Program-made: the position numbers and the translations under genes
Shown: positions 1-5,606 of the stretch, piece by piece
How the letters are laid out: every line of letters begins with the position of its first letter
How positions within the stretch are numbered: the first letter of the stretch is position 1
The notes under the pieces: model-generated
Databases searched by the model: none
What the model was told of the DNA's origin: nothing
The model's input: only the letters and a program-made list of their open reading frames with translations
Assembly (NCBI GenBank): GCA_964409505.1
Contig: CAYPDK010000026.1
Location: forward strand, 1 to 17,027
Direction of reading: 5' to 3'
Origin: JADHZC01 sp964409505
Lineage (GTDB): Bacteria > Pseudomonadota > Alphaproteobacteria > Rickettsiales > Rickettsiaceae
Length of the DNA: 17,027 nucleotides

Positions 1-38
1 TTACTTTGTTGCGCATTCGCAAATGAAATTTCTGACAT
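1..38 (-). CDS. Possible 5' end of a gene running off the left edge
   Basis: On the minus strand an ATG at 38-36 opens a frame that stays open to the window edge and reads MSEISFANAQQS. A GGGA element lies nine bases upstream and could act as a ribosome binding site. The stretch is richer in G and C than the AT-rich spacer beside it, as expected of coding sequence. Only twelve codons are visible, so no family can be named. The plus strand is also open over the same bases, from position 1 to a stop at 58-60, so the 3' end of a plus-strand gene is an alternative. Confidence 0.3.
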   Translation of the reverse strand, partial: MSEISFANAQQS

Positions 39-544
39 AAATTATATTCCCTTTTATTAAAAAATAAATCACATAAAACAAGAAGCAATTTTTATACCAT
101 TTTATTAATATTTTTATTATTAATAATAATAATTTTATAAAATTAGTTTTATAAAAAGAGTATTTTTTTATACATTTAGAATATAAAATTTAAATCTATT
201 TAATTAAAGCAGCATTTAATTTGATCAAATTAGTATAGCTATGACTTTCTAAAAAAGCATTATATACTTATTTAAATTGTCTCCGTGATCTTACATTAAC
301 TCAGAATTCAGAATGAGTAATTTGTAACAACGACACTCCAAAAGCAAAAAATTTGAACCTTGATTAGAGCTTTTTATTGATAAAATTCAAATAATCTATC
401 AATAGTAGAAAATTTCTACTAAACAATTTATATACAATAAGTAGTTATTCATTATAAGGTGAGATCAGATACTATTTATCTATTCCCATGAAAATTTTTT
501 ACATTTATGTCTGACACATTAAACCAACACATCAAGAGTATAAT
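39..544. other. Gene-poor AT-rich spacer
   Basis: No gene is supported here. Bases 60-200 are almost pure A and T with short simple repeats. A perfect 9-base inverted repeat with a one-base centre lies at 403-421 (arms TAGTAGAAA and TTTCTACTA). A somewhat more GC-rich patch at about 280-370 gives only short, stop-interrupted translations on both strands and may be decayed coding DNA. Confidence 0.6.
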
Positions 545-792
545 CTATACTGCCAGAGTCGCAGTCATTTCCGATTTTTGATCCAAATCAATTAAATCAA
601 TACTCCTATACTCAAAATCACCCTCCTTACAATCCTTGTCATAGAAGGTGAAACATTTTTTGCAACAAATTTTAATTTTTTTTCATTTTTATTCGAGCTT
701 TTATCTTGGTTTATACAAAAAGCCCCAGACATTATAGATTTAGTGGTTTCCTCTTCTGTATGAAAATTAACGATTCCCACTCTACCTTTCAA
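545..792 (-). pseudogene. Small gene split by a -1 frameshift at an A-run
   Basis: Frame A starts at TTG 792 (or GTG 780, which has AAAGG just upstream) and stops at 594-592. Its last part is out of character. A second minus frame, ending with TAG at 547-545, reads like real protein over its last 36 codons: CFTFYDKDCKEGDFEYRSID, then LIDLDQKSEMTATLAV. Moving from A to B needs a -1 shift. A slippery heptamer, A AAA AAT, sits in the right phase at 661-655, and an A8 run lies upstream at 683-676. A shift at the heptamer would give one product of 82 residues. Either one A was lost and this is a pseudogene, or slippage restores the frame. I do not recognise the family. It lies just downstream of the 34-base inverted repeat. 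Confidence 0.4.
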
Positions 793-797
793 GAACT

Positions 798-831
798 AGT
801 AATAATCAAAATAAATATTTTGATTATTACT
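798..831. repeat. Perfect 34-base inverted repeat (hairpin)
   Basis: Two perfectly complementary 16-base arms (first arm AGTAATAATCAAAATA) flank a two-base centre. It lies 42 bases past the stop of the minus-strand 96-residue gene and just before the start of the frameshifted gene. No clean T-run follows on either strand, so it is not a textbook intrinsic terminator. It could still end or stabilise the upstream transcript, or act on the start of the downstream frame. No related copy is seen elsewhere in the window. Confidence 0.7.
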
Positions 832-873
832 CAAATTTTCTTTCCCAAAAGTTTCTTTCCTTATATAACGTTG

Positions 874-1164
874 TTAATTTGCAGCTGTATCTATATCACC
901 ACTAACCTTATCTTGTACTGAGTGGTTATCTGACATATCTTCACCAATTGTACTAAATGAAATATTAGAGCAAATCTTCTTCTTAGGTTCTATCATGTGT
1001 TCTGAAAGATCATTTCCTGGTACTGCAAAACCCACCTCTGCTTGTTCTCCTTGCCCTAAATTTTGACTTTCTGTACTCTCTGAATTATTAAAATTCTCCT
1101 CTAGATCATCTACACCAAATGCATTAAATGAAACCTTAGAGCTACTCTTCTTAAGTTCGTCCAT
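874..1164 (-). CDS. Hypothetical 96-residue acidic protein with an internal duplication
   Basis: The ATG at 1164 is preceded by GGTAGGTG, a good ribosome-binding match about seven bases upstream, which supports this start. The protein is acidic, rich in Ser, Asp, Glu and Asn, and has no signal peptide or membrane segment. Residues 1-24 (MDELKKSSSKVSFNAFGVDD and onward) and 57-80 (MIEPKKKICSNISFSTIGED and onward) are recognisable copies of one motif, M-x-E-x-K-K followed by S-x-[VI]-S-F-x-x-[FI]-G-x-D. The copies are 56 residues apart and joined by a low-complexity linker. The likeness is also visible in the DNA, so this is a true duplication. I do not recognise a family. A small soluble protein with a repeated short motif beside other accessory genes could be a secreted host-interaction protein, but nothing here proves it. 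Confidence 0.6.
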   Translation of the reverse strand: MDELKKSSSKVSFNAFGVDDLEENFNNSESTESQNLGQGEQAEVGFAVPGNDLSEHMIEPKKKICSNISFSTIGEDMSDNHSVQDKVSGDIDTAAN

Positions 1165-1201
1165 ATAACACCTACCATTTAGATTAAATTTTTAACTCAA
1201 G

Positions 1202-1239
1202 AACGTGATTATACACCAAGTCATCATAAAACGTGATTA
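1202..1239 (-). promoter_or_regulatory. Candidate promoter of the 96-residue gene with a direct repeat
   Basis: A perfect TATAAT reads on the minus strand at 1213-1208, 44 bases before the ATG. The -35 position (1236-1231) reads TCACGT, a poor match. A 10-base direct repeat, TAATCACGTT on the minus strand, occurs at 1239-1230 and 1211-1202, so one copy covers the -35 position and the other overlaps the -10 element. This layout would suit a regulator binding direct repeats. A second possible promoter lies upstream: TTGAAT at 1270-1265, 16 bases, TATAAG at 1248-1243. Confidence 0.35.
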
Positions 1240-1322
1240 GCACTTATAAATTTTTAGATAAAAAATTCAATTTATATAACTATTTGTACTGTTTATACAA
1301 CAATAAATATATTCTCAAACAA

Positions 1323-2318
1323 TTACATTGATCTGAGCCAATCTAATATCATCAGATGCTCTTGAGGAAGGTTTTGTGTTATTTCAACAACTTTAGATTG
1401 GCTTGGATGGGTAAATTTTATATAATAAGAATGGAGAATTTGAGTCTTAATAGATAAGATCTTTTGCTTAATAACTTTTGGTAGAGAACCAATAGTTACA
1501 AACTTAGAATAAATAGGGTCTCCAACTATAGGATGTCTTATATATTCCATATGTACTCTTATCTGATGAGTTCTTCCAGTAGATAGACTGCATTCAACAA
1601 AACTAAACGTACCGTTAAGAAAAGTTTCAAGAGTTTTATAAAATGTCAAAGCAGACTTACTGTTATAAGAATGATCTACACACATCCTAAGTCTGTTAAA
1701 AGCACTTCTAGCAATTGGAGCATCTATAAAATTTGATTTCCTTAATGAAGCATTTCCCCAGACCAGAGCCTTATATTTACGCACTAAAGTTTTAGCTCGT
1801 ATCTGTTCTGCCAATGAAAAATGTGCTTCATTATTTTTTGCAACAACCATAATGCCAGAAGTATTTTTATCTAATCTATGTACAATTCCTGGTCGAGCAG
1901 AGTCTATATTAGATAAATCTTTACTATAATATAACAAACCATTTACCAACGTAGATTGGTATATACCCAACCCAGGATGAACAGCAACACCTATAGACTT
2001 ATTTAAGACAATCAAATCCCTATCCTCATATAATATATCAAGCTCCATTTCCTCAGCAAGAATTTCGTTACATAAATCATCTATCACAAGCCTTATGTAA
2101 TCAGTTTTTTGTACCAAAAGAGCAGGATCTTTAACAATATTTTTATTTACAAAAACTCTACCCTCTTTGATAAATTTTTGTATTTTACTTCTAGAGTAAT
2201 CTCTACTCTTATTAACGAATGAAGAACATACTCCAAACAAAAACTTATCTAAGCGCAGATTATGAAATTCTTCTCCAACAAAATGTTCTACATTATTATC
2301 TGTTTTAGAATTACTCAT
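1323..2318 (-). CDS. rluD: Large-subunit rRNA pseudouridine synthase, RluD type
   Basis: Converts specific uridines of 23S rRNA to pseudouridine during ribosome assembly. The 331-residue length is normal for the RluA/RluC/RluD family. Residues about 20-75 form an S4-like RNA-binding domain (LRLDKFLFGV onward). The catalytic domain begins near residue 90 and contains the signature GIVHRLDKNTSG, with the catalytic aspartate at residue 150, followed by the family motif GRTHQIRVHM. The HRLDK-N-TSG form and the S4 domain fit RluD better than RluA; RluC is the main alternative because the members are hard to separate by eye. The ATG at 2318 is 82 bases from the divergent uracil-DNA glycosylase start. 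It lies upstream of the 96-residue gene on the same strand, but the 158-base gap argues against one operon. Confidence 0.9.
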   Translation of the reverse strand: MSNSKTDNNVEHFVGEEFHNLRLDKFLFGVCSSFVNKSRDYSRSKIQKFIKEGRVFVNKNIVKDPALLVQKTDYIRLVIDDLCNEILAEEMELDILYEDRDLIVLNKSIGVAVHPGLGIYQSTLVNGLLYYSKDLSNIDSARPGIVHRLDKNTSGIMVVAKNNEAHFSLAEQIRAKTLVRKYKALVWGNASLRKSNFIDAPIARSAFNRLRMCVDHSYNSKSALTFYKTLETFLNGTFSFVECSLSTGRTHQIRVHMEYIRHPIVGDPIYSKFVTIGSLPKVIKQKILSIKTQILHSYYIKFTHPSQSKVVEITQNLPQEHLMILDWLRSM

Positions 2319-2323
2319 TAATA

Positions 2324-2352
2324 TTCACATGTGTTATATTAACATATATAAT
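2324..2352 (+). promoter_or_regulatory. Predicted promoter of the uracil-DNA glycosylase gene
   Basis: TTCACA at 2324-2329 (five of six bases match the -35 consensus) and a perfect TATAAT at 2347-2352 are 17 bases apart. The start of transcription would be near 2359, leaving a leader of about 42 bases before the GTG at 2401. The site lies in the 82-base divergent region shared with rluD. Confidence 0.6.
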
Positions 2353-2400
2353 AGAATTACTAGTTATCTAAATAAGAAAATAGATATGAGTTAAATATTC

Positions 2401-3255
2401 GTGAATTATAATATAATAAAATTAAGATTTTTATCTAAAATAGGAATAAAATACTACATTCCTAACTCAGTGAATAAAAAAACTAAGACCTATCATAGAG
2501 AAGAACCAAAAAAATTAACAACTCTAACGCAAACAAGCCCAAAACAAAAAGAGCAACACTTAATAAGACAGTCCATCAATATATTACAAATAAACATAAA
2601 AAGTCAAGAATTAAGGCTTGATCTCAAAACACAAAAAATTGTTCATAAATCAAGGGAAATTGCAAATAGAGTAGTCTCAATAGACGAGCTACATCGGGAA
2701 GTAATAAATTTTGAGGGTTGCAGTCTTAAAAATTTTGCTATGAATACCGTATTTAGTGAAGGTAATAGTAGATCTACTCTTGTTATGGTAATAGGAGAGG
2801 CTCCTGGAGCTGCGGAAGATAAATTAGGAATCCCATTTTGTGGAAGAAGTGGGAAATTATTAGATAATATATTAGGTTCAATTCAGATTTCTAGAAAATC
2901 AAATGCATATATTACAAATGCTGTATTTTGGAGACCTCCTGCTAATAGGAGGCCTACGGTAGAGGAAATAGAAATATGCAGACCTTTAGTAGAAAAACAT
3001 ATTGCATTAATCAATCCTAAAATTTTACTCTTAACAGGAAATACAGCCATATCATCCATACTTAATAAAGATATGCAAATATCAAAAATTCAAGGGAATA
3101 TATATAGTTACCAAAATCAATACATTACTACTCCAATATATCTAATACCCCTATTTCACCCCTCATATTTATTAAGACAACCTATAAAGAAAAAATTAAC
3201 TTGGAAAAATATGTTAAAAATAAAGAAACTCCTTAATAAGCACAAGGATTCCTAA
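2401..3255 (+). CDS. Uracil-DNA glycosylase, family 4 (alphaproteobacterial type)
   Basis: Removes uracil from DNA arising by cytosine deamination or misincorporation, starting base-excision repair. Residues 1-100 are poorly conserved and Lys/Gln-rich, as I recall for alphaproteobacterial members. The catalytic domain has GEAPG (132-136), the substrate-loop region PFCGRSGKLLD, FWRPPANRRPT (176-186) and HPSYLLR (253-259), in the family 4 order. Family 4 enzymes such as the Thermus one hold a 4Fe-4S cluster with four cysteines. Here only Cys107 and Cys193 align; the first is Phe and the third is Trp in FWRPP, so the usual cluster cannot form. The start is GTG 2401: an ATG at 2384 runs straight into a stop, and the next in-frame Met is far inside the protein. 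The well-placed promoter upstream agrees. Nothing in the sequence shows an operon partner. Confidence 0.88.
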   Translation: MNYNIIKLRFLSKIGIKYYIPNSVNKKTKTYHREEPKKLTTLTQTSPKQKEQHLIRQSINILQINIKSQELRLDLKTQKIVHKSREIANRVVSIDELHREVINFEGCSLKNFAMNTVFSEGNSRSTLVMVIGEAPGAAEDKLGIPFCGRSGKLLDNILGSIQISRKSNAYITNAVFWRPPANRRPTVEEIEICRPLVEKHIALINPKILLLTGNTAISSILNKDMQISKIQGNIYSYQNQYITTPIYLIPLFHPSYLLRQPIKKKLTWKNMLKIKKLLNKHKDS

Positions 3256-3608
3256 ATTAAGTTTTTTAACTATTTTTCATCACTTTATCCTTCCTATCAT
3301 AAAATTCATAAATGATCTCTAAAGAATGACCCCCTGAAGAATTTTACTTTAGCTAGAGTATTTTTATAAATAAAAACATCACATTTTGAGTACAGATCCT
3401 AAACAATGCCAATATTCAGGAATAAAAATATATTAATAATTTTTAATTAAATTGTGTATTTATTTAGTTTGTAAGATATTTTATCAATAAAAGTCCAGAG
3501 ATTAATAAAGTTAAAAAAAATTATTCTTTTTGTAATATAATTTCATTCATATAATAAAAAAAACAAGTGTAATTTAGTGTAGTTTTGTATATTTTTACAT
3601 GTATCTTA

Positions 3609-3637
3609 TTGACAATAAAAGTTATTATTTATATTAT
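3609..3637 (+). promoter_or_regulatory. Near-consensus promoter of the lipase-like gene
   Basis: A perfect TTGACA at 3609-3614 and TATTAT at 3632-3637 (five of six) are separated by the optimal 17 bases. Transcription should begin near 3644, about 53 bases before the ATG at 3697. Together with the glycosylase site it is among the best sigma-70-like promoters in the window. Confidence 0.7.
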
Positions 3638-3642
3638 GTTTA

Positions 3643-3660
3643 CATAGTTATTTAACTATG
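3643..3660. promoter_or_regulatory. Perfect dyad at the lipase transcription start
   Basis: CATAGTTA and TAACTATG, perfectly complementary 8-base arms with a two-base centre, begin at or beside the predicted +1 of the lipase promoter. As DNA this is a typical place and size for a repressor operator. As RNA it would be a small hairpin at the very 5' end of the message, which could slow decay. Which of these applies cannot be decided from sequence. Confidence 0.5.
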
Positions 3661-3696
3661 ATTCTTTAAGCTTTTAAACTAAATAAATATATTGAT

Positions 3697-5010
3697 ATGT
3701 TGTTCAAAAATTTAATAAATACTGTTGTGAATAGTGTTATTACTGTGAAGAATAGTGTGACGAATACTATAAATAAACTTATGAATATTAAAGATTATTC
3801 TAAGTTCACAAGCACTTCAACTGCTACATACACAGATGAAGAACTAACAGGCTGGGGAATAATGACAATGGACACAACTTCACTAGAATCAAAAAAGTTA
3901 GATACAATAGAGAAAGAGGATAATAATACTTCAAAAAACGTATTGATAGAAAATCTTGCGGAAATAATATACACAGGTTACAATAACCTCTCTTCACGAG
4001 AGGGAGTAAGAGAGCAAAAACTAAATAATTTAGAAAAAAAGGGCTTTGAGTTAAAATACTCTACAGATGGTTACATAACCAATACAGGTCCTTTTATAGG
4101 TTACCAGTCAGATATTTTTATCAATGACACCACTAAAACAATTGTAGTATCAAATCCTGGTACAAATACTAGAGAATATGCCACGCTAGCAACTGACCTA
4201 TTGGAGTGCGTGAAATATAGTATAGGCTACCCTAATAGCCCTAAACTAACTCAAGCAAAAAAATTAGTCGATACACATTTATTAAGTGTATTATCTGATC
4301 ATAAAGACTACGATGTAATATTCACAGGTCACTCTTTAGGAGCTTGCACATCGGATATTCAAGCAACTTATTTAAGTGAATTATGTGAATCTAATTTTAA
4401 TCTACCGAAATCAATAAAATCTATTACTTATGAATCTCCAGGAACTAAATCTTTAATTAAAAATTACCTAAATAATAAAGATAACATGTCTTTACCTGTA
4501 GAATTTTGTTCTTTCAAATCTCAACATAAGAATTTTATAAATTCCTTTGCAAATAACCCTACCAGTCCTAGTATTATTCAAACTATTGATGAATTTTTGA
4601 ATAAAGATACTTCCTCCCTGCTAACAAGCATAAAAAAATTTTTTATGTGTTCTGAAGAACATTCAATAACGAAATTTTTAAAACTACCTAAGGATAGTTT
4701 TATGTCAAGTACAGGTACACTCCACACATCTGAAGAAATAAACCTTAAAAAGAATATATCTCATGTTTATATTCAAAAAAATGATACAACAGTACCAATG
4801 ACTCAAGAAGTATATGATTTATTACTTAATTTTTTTGGTAAAGATTTAGCTAATAGTAGAGTATTTGGAACAAGCGGAACAATATCTGATATAGATGATA
4901 CAGATATTAACGATATTAACCTCTACATCGATGGCCTGCATCCCGAGGATGACGTTCATGTCCTTTGGGAAGAATCGATATTTGTAGATAACCACGGCAT
5001 TCATGGATAA
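3697..5010 (+). CDS. Class 3 lipase-like alpha/beta hydrolase, candidate effector
   Basis: A predicted serine esterase or lipase of 437 residues. Residues about 145-250 form the recognisable core: TIVVSNPGTNT, then DVIFTGHSLGACTSDI, where GHSLG (211-215) is the nucleophile elbow with Ser213, then ITYESPGTKS, matching the strand after the elbow in class 3 lipases. The acid and histidine of the triad cannot be assigned securely; Asp in QKNDTTVP or His in EEHSI are candidates. The N-terminus (NLINTVVNSVITVKNSVTNT) is amphipathic and repetitive, not a secretion signal peptide. The C-terminus is acidic (HPEDDVHVLWEESIFVD) and coded by noticeably more GC-rich DNA. It is monocistronic, with its own promoter and a hairpin after the stop. 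No signal peptide plus a host-associated genome suggests an effector sent out by another route; this is inference. An enzyme acting on the bacterium's own lipids is the alternative. Confidence 0.75.
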   Translation: MLFKNLINTVVNSVITVKNSVTNTINKLMNIKDYSKFTSTSTATYTDEELTGWGIMTMDTTSLESKKLDTIEKEDNNTSKNVLIENLAEIIYTGYNNLSSREGVREQKLNNLEKKGFELKYSTDGYITNTGPFIGYQSDIFINDTTKTIVVSNPGTNTREYATLATDLLECVKYSIGYPNSPKLTQAKKLVDTHLLSVLSDHKDYDVIFTGHSLGACTSDIQATYLSELCESNFNLPKSIKSITYESPGTKSLIKNYLNNKDNMSLPVEFCSFKSQHKNFINSFANNPTSPSIIQTIDEFLNKDTSSLLTSIKKFFMCSEEHSITKFLKLPKDSFMSSTGTLHTSEEINLKKNISHVYIQKNDTTVPMTQEVYDLLLNFFGKDLANSRVFGTSGTISDIDDTDINDINLYIDGLHPEDDVHVLWEESIFVDNHGIHG

Positions 5011-5018
5011 ATAAAGAG

Positions 5019-5051
5019 CAGTTGTAAGAGAAATATTTTTTCTTACAACTG
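5019..5051 (+). terminator. Stem-loop after the lipase-like gene
   Basis: CAGTTGTAAGA and TCTTACAACTG form an 11-base stem with a T-rich loop, starting 8 bases past the lipase stop codon. Only three T bases follow the stem, so it is a weak intrinsic terminator by the usual rule, but its position strongly suggests that it ends or protects this message. Confidence 0.5.
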
Positions 5052-5525
5052 TTTACCATATCAACCTCTCCCTCGCACTTATTACTTGTTTTTTATACGG
5101 CTTGTGCTCTCACTGACTTATTTTTCTGATTCTCAACAGTAGTAATGTTTTACGTAGATAGTTTTTTTTCAATCAAAACTAGAACTAAATTCTGTACAAA
5201 AATCCTTATATCACTACCCTGAAAGACAAGAATTTACAGTGCTTTTATTACTAAAGATTTTCTAAAGACTTTAGACTAAAATGCCTACAGCCGAAAAGAA
5301 AAGAAACAGATAATTAATTACTATATCTCAAGAGAAAGTTAAAATAAAACAATTTTTTATAGAAACATTACAAAGAAAAAATACAAAAGCCCTCTAGTAC
5401 ATTTTATCAAAAACACATCCAACAACATAATTTTTACTACCCGACAACAAAAACTCCAACATGTATAAGACAACCCGAAATATTACTACCGATGAGATGT
5501 TTTTAGAAAAAAGCGTAAAAAGTAC
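5052..5525. other. Gene-free spacer between convergent lipase and rpoD genes
   Basis: Two 3' ends face each other here. No intact gene is visible. Short stop-interrupted lysine-rich translations (for example from ATG 5281) are expected in such A-rich DNA and were not accepted. Apart from the terminators at each end, I see no repeat or RNA gene. Confidence 0.6.
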
Positions 5526-5527
5526 AT

Positions 5528-5564
5528 AAAAAAATATTAGACTCCTAAAATATATTCAGAGTCT
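5528..5564 (-). terminator. Predicted intrinsic terminator of dnaG-rpoD
   Basis: On the minus strand AGACTC (5564-5559) pairs with GAGTCT (5544-5539) around a 14-base AT-rich loop. After a short gap come seven T bases (5534-5528). It starts 43 bases past the rpoD stop codon and is the best candidate for the end of the dnaG-rpoD transcript. Confidence 0.5.
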
Positions 5565-5606
5565 TGAAAGCTCAGAAATATACCAAAAATTGAATTCAAA
5601 CAAATC

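Larger units (their letters stand above)
3256..3696. other. AT-rich spacer with a possible coding remnant
   Basis: This 441-base stretch lies between the glycosylase and lipase genes. A minus-strand fragment at 3343-3266 reads NSSGGHSLEIIYEFYDRKDK, then VMKNS and a stop, and looks like the tail of a lost gene. A 7-base inverted repeat of A and T only is at 3361-3376. The right end holds the lipase promoter and dyad, listed separately. No intact gene is visible. Confidence 0.6.

Noticed and set aside
403..421. Palindrome with AATTTCTACT, resembling the end of Cas12a-type CRISPR repeats
   Set aside because: It occurs once, has the stem in the wrong arrangement, and there are no spacers or cas genes nearby.
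706..921. Plus-strand open frame of 71 codons
   Set aside because: It runs across the 34-base inverted repeat and into the antisense of two minus-strand frames, and its translation looks like chance hydrophobic sequence.
5281..5529. Stop-interrupted lysine-rich translation starting MPTAEKKRNR
   Set aside because: Four in-frame stops and a composition expected by chance in A-rich DNA; no recognisable motif.
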